Shown: one piece after another, positions 36,925-49,499 of the stretch
Layout: each line of letters begins with the position of its first letter
Numbering within the stretch: the stretch's first letter is position 1
Source: Lota lota
Taxonomy: Eukaryota > Chordata > Actinopteri > Gadiformes > Lotidae
Length of the DNA stretch: 64,000 nucleotides
Assembly (NCBI GenBank): GCA_026745465.1
Contig: JACYXH010000705.1
Coordinates: 2,712,501-2,776,500, forward strand
Direction: 5' to 3'
Notes under the pieces: generated by a model
Told to the model about the DNA's origin: nothing
The model's database searches: none
What the model saw: only the letters and a program-made list of their open reading frames with translations
Position numbers and translations under genes: made by a program

Positions 36925-37440
36925 TTAGTATTACCGCCCTGACCCCCTAACCCTCTTATTAGTATTACCGCCCTGACCCTTACCCCCTAACCCTCTTATT
37001 AGTATTACTGCCCTGACCCTTACCCCCTAACCCTCTAACCCTCTTATTAGTATTACTGCCCTGACCCTTACCCCCTAACCCTCTAACCCTCTTATTAGTA
37101 TTACTGCCCTGACCCTTACCCCCTAACCCTCTTATTAGTATTACTGCCCTGACCCTGACCCCCTAACCCTCTTATTAGTATTACCGCCCTGACCCTTACC
37201 CCCTAACCCTCTTATTAGTATTACTGCCCTGACCCTTACCCCCTAACCCTCTTATTAGTATTACTGCCCTGACCCTTACCCCCTAACCCTCTAACCCTCT
37301 TATTAGTATTACTGCCCTGACCCTTACCCCCTAACCCTCTAACCCTCTTATTAGTATTATTGCCCTGACCCTGACCCTTACCCTCTAACCCTCTTATTAG
37401 TATTACTGCCCTGACCCTTACCCCCTAACCCTCTTAGTAT
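36925..37440. repeat. 40-bp minisatellite
   Basis: About 13 copies of CTTATTAGTATTACTGCCCT plus GACCCTTACCCCCTAACCCT. It is followed by a perfect 16-bp inverted repeat at 37474-37513. Confidence 0.9.
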
Positions 37441-37599
37441 TACTACACTAGCCCGTTCAAACAGAACCAACCGCCTGCTAAAGCTGCAGCACACGTACTG
37501 CAGCTTTAGCAGGATCCTCCAGCCTCCTAAAGTGTTGGTTCAGAAAGAGGATGGGTTAGGTCAGGGTACAGGGATAAGAACTCCATGGGTCCACTGTCC

Positions 37600-40500
37600 A
37601 ATTGTTTATGTGGAGAACGGAAGGGCCAGGTTTGTTAAAAGGTCCCCTGGCGCCCTCTGATGGCGTCAGGGGAAAAGCACAGCCACGGGAATTATATTAA
37701 CGTCAACCAATTATGAGGGGAAAATTAGTTTGATTCGTTTAATTGTTCTTCATATTTTGTTACTTTTTGATGCAAGGATAGAGCATGAGGAGCAGCAGAT
37801 GTAGACTGAAGAAGGATAAAATGGGAATTAAAAAAGTGCAAATTCATGAATATTAAAAGAAAATAAGGATGATAAATGCTATCACATAAATAAGAATGCA
37901 GAGAACAACATTTTCATTAATTCAAGCATCATTAATTGATTGTTTTTAACTAAGACTCTAAATAACAATGTTCTGAGCATAACCTATAAAATGCAGCCTC
38001 GTGATCCTTGACTCATACATTTATCCACTCATTGATTGTAGTTATTAGATCAAACATAGCAAAGAATGGTGTGCGATGATTGGAGACTTCAGAAAGCAAT
38101 CCATTGTTATTTTCCGTATTTTCATAAACTATTTCCTCCTCCATTGTCTGAAAAAGTGTCACTTAAGGCCTATATATTTTATTTGGTGTATGAAAAAGTA
38201 GAGTTTATCCATAATCTTTAGCAGAAGATGTAGGTTTTCTATTGAAATTAGTCACGGATTTAAACACCGCTGGCGCCATCGGATGTGCACAGGCAAACGG
38301 CTGTATTTAAAAAGAATAATCTTTAAATGTTATTAAAACTTGTCCAGGATTGTTTGGCATTGAAGAAAAGAGAAGGGAAAAATAGGGGATTATTAACAAT
38401 TGTTAATAGTTCATTGTTGATAAAAAAAAAGTATAATGTAAGGAAATAAATTGTTATCGTGTAAAGAATGGAAGACAGACGCACATTAATTAAACCCTAC
38501 AGTTCCATTGAGGCAGGTGTAACAGAGTTAACATTTTAATTGTTTTATTTTGGTACTATATAAGCAGTGTAACACATTGTTATTTGTGTTATTTGAGTAG
38601 TGGCGTTGGGGGCGCTACGGGTCTGGTATGTTTGTCCTTTGCGTGTTGCCGTAGCTCTCTTTAGAATCCGTTATTATTCAAACTGCTCGTCGGTTTCAAC
38701 GTGTTCCGTGGAGCCAATATATCTGCTGGAGTTTCTACACTTGTTCTACATTTGTTGGGTAAGTGTTAAATTACTATTTCTAAGCTATGTTACGGTAGTA
38801 ATGGAGCCGGCGTACTGTCACACTTTGCTAATCGTTACAGAGACTGAAGCTACTACACTTTGTATTCATCTGTATTTTATTTAATGAGCAGCCATGATTA
38901 AGTTTAGCTTAACACGTAGCAGCCTTTTCTACATCAGCATACTTCTGTTTAACATGACGAGCTGTAAGTGCTGTAACATAGATGCTGTGGTCAAGATGCA
39001 TTTATAATACTTAATACAATGTACCGTGAGCAGATGTTACGGCGCTCGGCTCTAATGCAGTCCAAGTTATAATTGTTGATGTCAGAGGCCAAGAACGACA
39101 GTAAAGATACTTTCAAGGGATTTTAAGGATTCAAGAAGCTCTTTACAGAACAAGCAGCCAACGAGGTATTTAGTTTAAACCGAATAACCCTTTACATTCG
39201 TGGCAAGCGCCATTAGACTTTTCGCGCCCAGCGCCATTTGTATTTCCATTTGTCGTGGTACTGTATAATTTATCGACGTGTGTACTGTGTTGATTGAAAT
39301 ATATAGTTGTCACAAAAAGACGTCCAAGGCACTAAACTGCAGGTTGAAAGAAGCAACGTGTGTCTGTGTCATCGTGAAGAGAACGACACAAGGTATATAT
39401 GAAATGGGTGCTCTTAAACGATAAGACAAAGCTAAGGCTAGGCTACTGTGGGCCACCTTTGAAAGCATAGGCTAACGTTACTTGTTAGTTTTAATGCAAG
39501 TGCTTATGACTCAGCATTTAATTTAGTGATTAATGATTCGGTTACAGTCTTGTCCACATGCTTGTAATCATCGTGTCACATTGTGCCGAAGGATGTAACT
39601 TTGACAGACTACAGTTGTAACGTTAACCCTGAATGTAATTCAAAAGCCTAACACTGCATGTTACTTGGATTTGACGTGTAACTGAACGGCTAAAGCTCCT
39701 TGTAAGAAGGCCAGATAACATATTGGAATGGTTTTCTAAACGTTTTACTTGATCCCATTTGAAGAAGCATTAGGCTCATGGCCTCTGACTGCATATGCGG
39801 CGGCAGTCGTTTTAACCATGTTTTAATTTGAATGATAAGGTCTATTGGTTCCCGGGCCTTTTATTTAATACACGTTGATTTGTGTGTTCAACCCGATTTG
39901 AAACATCGTTCGTATGGTATTGTATAATGTGCTTTGACACATTTTTTTTTGTTGTTAAAATGTTTAATTGCAGGATTAGGTAAGGGATAAAAGTCAAATG
40001 GCGCCACCTAGTGGCGCCAGAGGAGGAACACGGTCATACAGCTCTTAAATTAACCCAACTTAAAGCTTTTCATAAAAGGTTAGTAAAGAAATAGAATATA
40101 GAAGAGACCATATTTCATTATTGTTAATAATCAAAATAATGTTAACCAAAGGCAACAAGTAACATCTTGAAATAATATTGTAAAGAACGAAGATGGCGCC
40201 CTGTGACAAGTAAATAAAATAATTTCAAAAATTAGATAGTGAAAACGATAAGAATGATATTAAAAAAAGGTTATAGTTGAGAGTGTTAGATTATATAATT
40301 TGTTTATATACATCACAATATATTAGGTATTGATAAAAGTCCAATGACCCCATCTAGTGGTGCCAGAGGAGGAGCACTGGCACGTGTCTTAAATTAACCA
40401 ACAACTACTGCTGCCATTAAAGCTTTTCATAAATGGAACATAGAAGAGGGTTAGAAAAAAAGGTTAATGGTAAGGAAAGGGTGAAGCATAAGCAACTAAA

Positions 40501-40860
40501 ATAAACCTGTAACCTTTACAAACTCAACCGAAAAACATAAATATAAATTAAAAGCTGAGGAAGGAAGGGCTACCTAGGGGATACTAATAAGATAAGGGAG
40601 ATACATTAATGATTGTATTAAGGTTAGAGAAAGGAGAGGTTAAGGAAAGGGGTTAGGTAAGGAATACAAGTCCAATGGAAGAGGATGCACGCCTCTTTAA
40701 ATTAATTATAAAAACTACTGAAAAAAGTAATCAATCGTAGTAAAAGAAAATATTACTGTTAATGATCAAAATAATAACCAAACAACTAGGGGAAAATGAT
40801 ATGGTTGTGATAGTATTGTAAATGTTAGAATTGTATTTTTTTTTTATAGTTATTGTGTGA
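37600..40860. repeat. Degenerate dispersed repeat region
   Basis: AT-rich intergenic DNA with recurring blocks marked by TGGCGCCACCTAGTGGCGCC-like words followed by AGAGGAGGA and a TTAAATTAACC stretch, near 37650, 40000, 40350, 40680 and again at 49545. The block near 37775-37830 (GATAGAGCATGAGGAGCAGC) also has a relative at 49020-49075. I see no coding potential. Confidence 0.5.
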
Positions 40861-40899
40861 GATATTGTGTTCTTTCTGCTCGTGGTTTTCTTTCTCCCC

Positions 40900-42300
40900 A
40901 TCGTCCTCATCCTACTCCTGCCACTCCTCCTTCCCCTTTCTCCTCGTAATCCTGATCCTGTTCCTCCTCCACCCGTTCTGCTCCTCCTACTTTTCTTGTC
41001 CCCCTCCTCCTTTCTTCCCCGTTCTGCTTCTCTTCCTCCTTTCCTTCTCTTACCACTCCTCCTTCTCCCCCTCCCTCCTGATCCAAATCCTCAACCTGCT
41101 TCTCCTCTTACTGCTTCACCTTTTCCTCCGGCTCCACCCCTCCTCTTAATGTTGCTAATCCTCCTCCTCACCTTAGTCCTTGTCCTCCCTACTGCTCGAT
41201 CTCTTCTACCCCGTCCTGCTCCTGGTTTTCCTTCTCCTCATCCTGTTCCTCCTCCTCCTTGCTGCTGCTCCATATCCTCTTTCTCCTTCCCCTTTCCCCT
41301 CGTAATCCTGTTCCTCCTCCACCCCTTCCTCCTCCTTTTGCACCTCATGCTCCCCCTCCTCCTTCCACTCTTGCTCTTCCTCCCCGTTCTGCTACTTCTC
41401 CCACTCCTCCTCTGCATACTTCCTCACCTCACCCTTCTCCCTCCTTCTCTTCCTCCCTTTCCTGCTTCCTCCTCTTAATCTTACTCATCCTCCTCCTTAC
41501 CTTAGTCGTTCCCCTCCCAACTTTCCTTGGTTCCCTCCTCTTTTTCTTCCTCCCCTTAGTCCTCCTTCCCCTTCTCCCTGTTCTGTTGCTCCTCTCCTCC
41601 TGTTTTTAACCCTCCTTCCTCCTGCTCCATATCCTCTTTCTCCTTCCCCTTTCTCCTCATAATCCTGATCCTGTTCCTCCTCCACCCCTTTCTCCTTCTA
41701 CTCTTCCTCCCCCTCATCCTACTCCTCTTCCTCCCCTGCCTCTTTACCCTTCTTCCTCCCTGCCCTGCTCCATCTTTTTGTACTGCTCCCCCTCCTGTTC
41801 CTGCTTCCCCTTCCTCCCCGTTCTGCTCCTCCTCTTTTTCTTCCTCCCCTTAGTGCTGATCCTCTTCCTTCTCTTACCACTCTTTCTTCCTCCTGACCCA
41901 TATCCTCCACCTGCTTCTCTTCTTACTGCTTCATCCTCCTCTGCTCCTCCTCCTTCCTCCTGCTCCACCCCCTCCTTCTCTTAATGTTTCTCATCCTCCT
42001 GCTTCCTCCTCCTCACCCTTGTCCTTCCCCCCCCTACTGCTCCATGTCTTCCTCCCGTCCTTCTCTTCCTCCTTCTCCCCATTCTGCTCCTCTTCCTCCT
42101 TTCCATCTCTTCCCACTCCTCCTTCCTCTTTCTCCCAGTCCTTCTCCTTGTCCTCCTCTTGCACCTATATTCCTGCTGCTGCCCCTCTTCTTCATCCTTT
42201 TCCTCCTTTCCTTTTAATGCTCCTTCTCCCCTGCCTCCTACTCCACCCCCTCTTCTTAATTAATGTTGCTCATCCTCCTCACCTTAGTCCTTCCCCTTCC
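40900..42300. repeat. 1.4 kb homopyrimidine/homopurine-biased tract
   Basis: The + strand is almost purely C and T (CTCCTCCTTCC-type) with only occasional A/G. The many open frames are Ser/Pro/Leu or Arg/Glu/Gly artefacts. Confidence 0.95.
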
Positions 42301-42729
42301 TACTCTAACCCTAATCGCCCCGTCCATCGCTCTACTGCATCTTTCCTTTGTGATCAACAAACCACCAATACAACTGAGACGCTGCACAAGACGATAACAT
42401 TACATGGTATTCATCACACCACAAACGTCCCGTTTATCGGTTGGCCGTGGAACTCAGGGAACAAATGCACCTAATGACCTAATTACACCTAATTACCTAA
42501 TTACACCTAATTACCTTCAGACACGCGGTTCTCCCCTTTCCCCCCACAGCTCTCATAGATGCTTAAACAATGCAGTTGAATGAAAGCTTATTTGAGGTTT
42601 AGTGGAGGCTTGGTTTGCAGGAAGATGCATTGAAAACAGTGCACTGGTGCGTCTTCTTGTGTCAGTATGCTTCTCATTTATTGACACATATATAAAGTGA
42701 GTCTAAACCACTATGTTATAGCACGGTGC

Positions 42730-42732
<3 letters not shown>

Positions 42733-42772
<40 letters not shown>
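42733..42772. repeat. (TA)n microsatellite
   Basis: About 20 TA dinucleotides in intergenic DNA. Confidence 0.95.
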
Positions 42773-42776
<4 letters not shown>

Positions 42777-42894
42777 AACTATATGTAGGACAATCAAAAT
42801 AAACGCCAGTGTCCAATATAATATATTCAAGAATACATTAAATACTTTTTTTTGTGTTTTTACAGGTGCTACAATTTGGCCGTACCCCTGTTAA

Positions 42895-43130
42895 AGCTGA
42901 CTGGTGGACCGCAGTGGGCTGACTGGTGGACCGCAGTGGGCTGACCAGTGGGCTGACTGGTGGACCGCAGTGGGCTGACCAGTGGACCAGTGGGCTTACT
43001 GGTGGACCGCAGTGGGCTGACCAGTGGGCTGACTGGTGGACCGCAGTGGGCTGACCAGTGGACCAGTGGGCTTACTGGTGGACCGCAGTGGGCTGACCAG
43101 TGGGCTGACTGGTGGACCGCAGTGGGGCTG
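42895..43130. repeat. Minisatellite GCTGACTGGTGGACCGCAGTGG
   Basis: Alternating GGCTGACCAGTGGGCTGACT and GGTGGACCGCAGTG blocks arranged in a higher-order pattern of about 60 bp. Confidence 0.9.
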
Positions 43131-43455
43131 ACCGGGGATTTAGAATGATACCCCCCCCCCCCCCCACAAATGCGGCTAGCCAGAGAGAGAGCCCTTGTGC
43201 CCTCCTACTCAGCCATAAGTCCACAATGAATGTTAGGGTCTTTTATGGAGGGGAAAGGCGTGGCCTGAATCTTGTGCTTCCTGGAAGCATCAGGCCCGTG
43301 CGTGTTGACGGCTTTCAAAACAAAAACACGCCTTTTTAAAACCGAGAGTGTGACATCAGGCGAATCCAACATGATGAACCCCGGGGTAGAGGAAGTCGTG
43401 GGGGGGGGGCTGTGGGGGTCGTGGGCGGGGATATCACGGGGGTTGCTCTCGACGA

Positions 43456-43613
43456 TTACATGCCGTCTTCCCTCTCGGCGGCCTCTGGCTTGCAATTGGA
43501 GTGGTGGTTCCTGTGCCACCAGTACGGCCCCGAGTGAGAGAAGCTCTTGCCACACTTGTCGCACTTGTGTTTGAAAGCCTTCTGGCAGACCTGGCACTGG
43601 TGCGGCCGTTTGC
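43456..43613 (-). pseudogene. C2H2 zinc-finger terminal exon, copy 2 (internally deleted)
   Basis: A terminal exon reading from the acceptor GCTTACAG at 43614-43621 to a TAA at 43456. It encodes [16 protein letters not shown], then [21 protein letters not shown], then an acidic tail EAAERE. One complete C2H2 finger remains. The first finger is fused to it because its helix, histidines and linker are deleted relative to copy 1 at 43875-44110. I find no upstream exons, so this is probably a remnant. Confidence 0.6.
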
Positions 43614-43644
43614 CTGTAAGCAGGACGTAAGAAGCAGAGAGGAG

Positions 43645-43800
43645 CTTACAGCTTATTATTCAAGTACAGGGTAGGAATTAGCAACACAAACAAACATTAA
43701 AAAAAGGGATAAATTAAAAAGCAATACCAAAGGAATACATTGGGGGTAAGGGGGAGAGGGTTATAAAGTAGTGGGCCACAACACTATATACCTGTGTGTT
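43645..43800. repeat. Segment duplicated at 45110-45258
   Basis: About 150 bp beginning CTTACAGCTTATTATTCAAG and ending in TAAAGTAGTGGGCCACAACA occurs again, nearly identical, about 1.46 kb downstream in the same orientation. Confidence 0.85.
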
Positions 43801-43874
43801 TATATTTGTGTCTTAGAAGGGAACTCCTCCTCTGGAATGTGCCGTCGCACAAGTCACACGCATACATGCTACTT

Positions 43875-44110
43875 TCACTTTCTCTTCTCCTCCTTCAGTG
43901 ACAGACAGGAGTCTGGGTCTGCCTCTGTCTCGGCGGCCTCTGGCTTGCGGTGGGAGCAGTAGTGGTTCCTGTGCCGCCAGAACGACCCCGAGTAGGAGAA
44001 ACTCTTGCCGCACTTGTTGCACAAGTAGGGCTTTTCGCCCGAGTGCTCGACGAGAGTGTGCTTTTGTTTGAAGGTCTTCTGGCAGACCTGGCACTGGTGC
44101 GACCGTTTGC
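43875..44110 (-). pseudogene. C2H2 zinc-finger terminal exon, copy 1
   Basis: A terminal exon from acceptor GCTTACAG (after 44110) to TGA at 43875, 78 codons. It encodes [20 protein letters not shown], a shortened linker [10 protein letters not shown], and a final finger [21 protein letters not shown], then an acidic Glu-rich tail. The first finger lacks its second histidine because about four residues before the SGEKP linker are missing. It may be the 3' exon of a zinc-finger gene or a remnant; no upstream exons are recognised. Confidence 0.6.
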
Positions 44111-44199
44111 CTGTAAGCAGGACGTCAGAACCACAGAGAGGAGCGCTCGGTCATTTGCAACGAGAGGAGTCATATTTCACACGCTTCAGGCAAAAAGAA

Positions 44200-45420
44200 A
44201 AGAATCTGGGTATAATCAGAGTAATGCCAGAGCTACATAATAGTGGGTGTACAGACGCTTCAGAGATCTTAGGCCACTGTTGTAGAAAAAACACGTAACT
44301 TGATCTTTCTGCCGAAATGTAACCTGACACTTCTGCCGAAACGAACTGCACGCTATAAAGTGCAGCCTTGTTTAAACATTCTGTGGTATGCGGCCAAGAT
44401 TCTTTTGCACTCGCCCAACGGAGTAGTGCCCATGGAACACTAAAACATCCCCCTCTCGACGAAGACCCCCAGCCGACGGGAGGGAAACATTCCTCAGCAG
44501 GGCGCGGCCCTGAAGATATAACCCAACTGTTACAGAGAGCAGTGGGTGTTCTCTCGGGGGTGCACATCCTTAAGGCGTGGCCCTATCGACAAGAATACAG
44601 CACGCTGTAGAGATAGTAACGAGTATCATGATTTGACATTTTTGTACACTATATTAGTATTGGAATAAAACTACCGCATTATTAATTCGACTTCCATATT
44701 TGCTTCTTTTACCGGGTTTCCAAGTTGAACATTGTCCTTCCTTTTATTTTAACAACACCACTGATGAGATCTCTTGCCTGTAATGGGCAGAGATGAAGGC
44801 ATTACAGCCTTTTTACTAGCCGCCTACATGTAGGTGAATTCATGTGGGCCTTCTCAGATAACAAAGTGCTTTATGACTGATGTGAATTATCCATTTACTG
44901 TGGGAACATCGATGTAACTGCATACATCAAACAAATACAAAATAAAAGTGCATCAAACACTCAGTTATATAAGCAATGGCGGTACAGTGCAAGATGACTG
45001 TGGATTATTTTTTGGGATTGTAATTAAAAAAGACATTCACATCCCTGTCAAGGAAGAAACCTGTTAGGTGAACATACAGCTTATAATGTATGTTGTATTT
45101 GAATAATACGCTTACAGCTTATTATTCAAGGACAGGGTAGGAATTAGCAACACAAACAAACAAAAAATAGGGATAAATTAAAAAGCAATACCAAAGGAAT
45201 ACATTGGGGGAGAGGGTTATAAAGTAGTGGGCCACAACACTACTGTACCTGTGAGTAGTATATAGGTACCCCCTGTTAGACCCAACGGGAAGTGGACCTG
45301 CTTCCTATGCAATAAGCTGAATATTCTACTATATTCAAAAGTGGCTTCCTGAACAATAAACTGAACATCCGCAAAGAATAATAAAAAGTTCTAGATAAAA
45401 AAAATTTTTCTACAACCCTT
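44200..45420. other. Intergenic, nothing recognised apart from one duplication
   Basis: Apart from the duplicated segment at 45110-45258 I see no gene or named element. A GC-richer patch at 44390-44600 has open frames on both strands but no similarity I recognise. Confidence 0.4.
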
Positions 45421-45545
45421 CTTTCCTATACAAAAGACCCCAGCTTTCTATCTATTTTTAATGAGCTGATTTGACCCTAACACACCTCTCCATTTCTCCC
45501 ATTCGTTTCAATGGGAGATTTTGATGGTTTTCGTTAGGTCACTTA
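45420..45545 (-). repeat. Inverted copy of the 46.4 kb repeat family
   Basis: On the - strand it reads CATTGAAACGAATGGGAGAA and then AGCTCATTAAAAATAGATAG, matching the units at 46375-46860. Confidence 0.75.
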
Positions 45546-45850
45546 GCGGAGAAGGGGAAGGTCACACGGCCATATCTCGGGGAAGGAAAGGTGTTAGAGG
45601 TTCGGGAGCAGGACCGTCGTGTTCAGGGCCCCTGAAAACATGGGTAAAAATGCCACCGCCGAGCGGCTGTGACGTTGCGTTGCCGAGTTACGGGCAAAGT
45701 ATTGGCGACAGTTTGAATAAATTGTGTGTAAAAAGCATGGACATGGATATGTCCTATATGTGTTGTATATTAATCCCGGTTTGTCCGGTTACGTGTTAAC
45801 CTTATTAACAATTCCGGTGTGTGTGTGTGTGTGTGTGTGTGTGTTCCCAG

Positions 45851-46080
45851 CTCTCCCAGTGCATCGTGTCCCCCCCATCCTGTGAAGGCCCCCATGTCCC
45901 CCCAGCCTGCCAAAGACGACCCTAACCACCACCAGGACCCTCATCCCAATGCTCCTTCATCACAAGGAGAAATATGTTTGTATATGTGTAGTAATATGAA
46001 CAGCAAATCATGTGTACTGTCAATAATACGAGTGTAGTTTTAGGGATTCACAGCTGTAGTATATCATTCTTTTAATAAAT
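45851..46080 (+). other. Possible terminal exon with poly(A) signal, unidentified
   Basis: A TG tract leads into TGTGTGTTCCCAG (acceptor-like, ending 45850). A frame follows that encodes SPSASCPPHPVKAPMSPQ, PAKDDPNHHQDPHPNAPSSQ and runs to TAG at 46037. AATAAA lies at 46074-46079. Composition differs from the flanking AT-rich repeats. I do not recognise the peptide; it may be a stray exon or chance. Confidence 0.3.
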
Positions 46081-46374
46081 ACAACATAATGTACCAAGTG
46101 TCATGTATTTATCACAGGGGTAAGGGGGGTCTGCCTCTCCGTTTGGAAAGTTCTAGAAAGATTGCACATGTTAAAAGTGCAAGTGATTCAAACGAGCACA
46201 GGTCAGAGTCGCACACACACAAAAGTCATCCTCTTATAGGCTGTAGAATGACTATGCTTTAAGGTACATCACTGGTGTCTATCTTATATTAAAGATAAGG
46301 TCCCCTACATGTGAGATTATGAATGTCTTGGCTGGGGCCCAACCACAAGAGACTAACACACGCACTATTCCATT

Positions 46375-46860
46375 TCTCCATTTAAACGAATAGGAGAAAT
46401 GGAGACCTGCTAAAAGGTCATAACAGCTCATTAAAAATAGATATCAAGATAGGCTCTGTTTGACATGATAGAAGGGGTCTAGAAAAATCACCAAAATTAA
46501 TATTGAGGTCCTATCTTAAAAGGAAGTGACCAAACGGACGCCGTCCAACTCTCCCATTCAAACGAATGGGAGAAATGGAGACCTGCTACAAGGTCATAAC
46601 TGCTCATTAAAAATAGATATCAAGATAGGCACTTTTCTACATGATAGAAGGGGTCTACAACTATCACCAAAATTAATATTGAGGTCCTATCTTAAAAGGT
46701 AGTGACCAAACGGACGCCGTCCAAGTCTCCCATTCTAACGAATAGGAGAAATGGAGACCTGCTACAAGGTCAAATCAGCTCATAAAAAATAGATAAAAAT
46801 CTGGTGACTTCTGATTAGGAGAGAGGGCCTACCCAACATTATACAAAATGAATTTGGTTG
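46375..46860. repeat. About 175-bp tandem repeat, 2.7 copies
   Basis: Units contain AACGAATGGGAGAAATGGAG, GCTCATTAAAAATAGATATC and GAAGTGACCAAACGGACGCC. The third unit diverges towards its end. Related wording continues to about 47640, where a GC-rich patch begins. It resembles a dispersed teleost repeat, with no coding potential. Confidence 0.75.
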
Positions 46861-47649
46861 ACCTAGCCCAAAGGGAAGTCAGTCAGAGGGCCAGGGTCAG
46901 AGGTCGTCACGGGCCTGTACAATGCGACCCTGCAAAAGGCTGTAGAATGAGTATGCTTTAAGCTAGAGGCCCGGGGTTGCTTTTATATCACTCAGGGCAT
47001 CCCACAGTACTAGGAAACGTGCATGAATAAACTGTCATTTGTGTGGAAATTTTTGACCCACAGGGTGACCCCTAGGTCACGGACACTCGGGAGCCAGATA
47101 GAGCCCCGGGGTGTTTTGTATATGAAAGAGGAGGTCGACTACATGTAAGATTATTAATATTGTGATTTTTGCCCAACAGGAAGGTGTTTAAACGGACGCG
47201 TCAGAGGCCTTCGCAGTACGCTCATAAGGAAGGCCCTAGAATGAGTTTGCAAAAAGCTACAGCCCTCTGGTGTTTTGCATAGTTAAGAGGACCCCCACCA
47301 CATGTGAGATTATGAAGTAGAAGAATGTAGGTCAACAGGAAGTGAGTCAGCCCAGCCCGTGTACATTGGTCACATTGAAAGTGTTGGGAATTTAAATATG
47401 GTTCATAAAACATCAGAGGAAGTAGATATCCTCTCGGGCTTGATAGGGGTACACCCGGGGGGCCCCAGGATGACTGTCTGAAAAAATGAAGCACGTAGGC
47501 CGAAAGGGGGCCGCGCACCGGGCCCGTGACCTCTTCGGGCCTTTTCTGCGTCGGGGGTCAAAGGGCCGTCGCGCGGCCCCACGAGGTCGCTGAGGGCCGG
47601 TTTTCGGACACGGTATCCCCGAGGGGCCCCGCAATAAGTGTTTAAAATA

Positions 47650-48790
47650 AGGGGTCGGTGTGACGTTGCGGTGATCGGTTTGGCATTGTGGTGATCGGTG
47701 TAGTGATTATGATCAGTGTGGCGGTGTGGTGATTGATGTGGCGGTGTGGTGTTGTGATGATCGTTGTGTTGGTGTTGTGATGATGATCGGTGTGGCGTTA
47801 TGGTTATGATGATTGGTGTGGCGTTGTGGTGATCGGTGTGGAAATCGGTGTGGCATTGTGGTTTTGATGATCAGTGTGGCGTTGTGGTGATTATGATCGG
47901 TGTGTTGTTGTGGTGATCAGTGTGGCGGTGTAGTGATCGGTGTGGCGTTGTGGTTATGATGATCAGTGTTACGTTTTGGTGATCGTAGTGGCATTGTGGT
48001 GATGATGGTCGTTGTGGCATTGTGGTGATCGGTGTGGTGATCGGTGTGGCATTGAGGTTATGATGATCGGTGTGACGTTGTGGTGATCGGTGTGGCGTTC
48101 TGGTGACGATCATTGTGGCGTTGTGTTGATCGGTGTGGCATTGTGGTAATCGGTGTGGCGTTGTGGTTATGATGATCAATTTTGCGTTGTGTTGATCTGT
48201 GTAGTGTTTTTGTGATGATGATTTGTGTGGCGTTGTGGTGATCGTTGTGGTGATTGGTGTGGCGGTGTGATTATGATGATCGGTGTGGCGTTGTGGTTAC
48301 GATGATCGGTGTGGCATTGCGGTGATCGGTGTGGTGTTGTGGTGATTTGTGTGGCGTTGTGGTGATGATGATCGGTGTGGCGTTGTGGTGATGATGATCG
48401 GTGTGTCGGTGTGGCGGTGTAGTGATCGGTGTGGTGTTGTCATTATGATGATCAGTGTGGCGTTGTGGTGATCTGTGTAGCGTTGTTTGGATGATGATAG
48501 GTGTGACGTTGTGGTGATCTGTGTGGCATTGTGGTGATCGGTGTAGTGATTATGATCGGTGTGGCGTTGTGGTGATCGGTGTGTTGGTGTGGTGATGATT
48601 GGTTTGGCATTGTGGTGATGATGATCGTTGTGGCGTTGTGGTGATTGGTGTGGCGGTGTGGTGATCAGTGTGGTGTTGTGGTTATGATGATCGGTGTGGC
48701 ATTGTTGTGATGATGATCGGTGTGGTGTTGTGTTTATCATGATCAATGTTACGTTGTGGTGATCGTAGTGGCATTGTGGTGATGATGAAA
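47650..48790. repeat. Degenerate minisatellite GATCGGTGTGGCGTTGTGGT
   Basis: About 1.1 kb of imperfect GATCGGTGTGGCGTTGTGGT plus GATGAT units. His-rich open frames on the - strand are artefacts. Confidence 0.9.
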
Positions 48791-49129
48791 TGAAGAGGGT
48801 TTCCTGATCCACCTCCTCTCCACCGCCTACCTGTTGAGACCCAAGGGGGCGGAGGAAGAGGGTTTCCTGATCCACCTCTGCTGGTGTTGGTCTTTGGCCT
48901 GGAGACCAACTGGTGTTGGTCATAATGGGTGAAATTAGGGTCACGGGGCGAATCGGGAAAACGAGGGTCCAGTCCTTTTGTTACATTTTTCTTGTTCTTG
49001 TTTTTATATGTTACGTTTTGCTGCAGGGATAGAGCAGGAGGAAAAGGAGAAGCAGCAGCTGGTGTCTGAGGAAGGAGCGGATAACATCTAACTCTTGTTT
49101 TGTTCTTGTTGTACTCTCTTGGGTCGACA

Positions 49130-49310
49130 TTGCCTCGGGAGGCAGAGCAGATTGACTAGCAGTCGGAAGGTTGCTAGTTCGATCCCCGGCTCCTCCCAGC
49201 TGACTATCGAGGTGTCCCTGAGCAAGACACCGAACCCTAACCACTCCCGACGTGTTGTCGCTTTGCATGGCTGACACCTGCCGTCGGCGTGTTTTTATAC
49301 AGTCATTTTA
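49130..49310 (+). mobile_element. tRNA-derived SINE
   Basis: Contains the tRNA-like GGAAGGTTGCTAGTTCGATC with B box GTTCGATCC, followed by GTGTCCCTGAGCAAGACACC and CTGACACCTGCCGTCGGCGT. It is the + strand counterpart of the SINE in FBLN7 intron 1. Confidence 0.75.
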
Positions 49311-49499
49311 ATATTTCCATTTGATAAATAGTGATTGTCTGCAGGGCACCGTGTTCCATAGGCTAAATAAAGGACATACGCACCTAAACTAAATACAACT
49401 ATATGGATCCCAGGGACACCGGCCTTGAGGCAGGGTCATGTGACGCCAGACGAGGACGGAGACCAACCCGAGGTAAGGATATTATAAGGGGAACTGTGA

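Noticed and set aside
39990-40015. CTCF-like word CCACCTAGTGGCGCC
   Set aside because: Differs from the CTCF core at key positions and belongs to a dispersed repeat block.
40853-42474. Pro/Ser/Leu-rich frames of up to 203 codons
   Set aside because: Produced by the pyrimidine-biased tract, with no stop-free conservation or domain.
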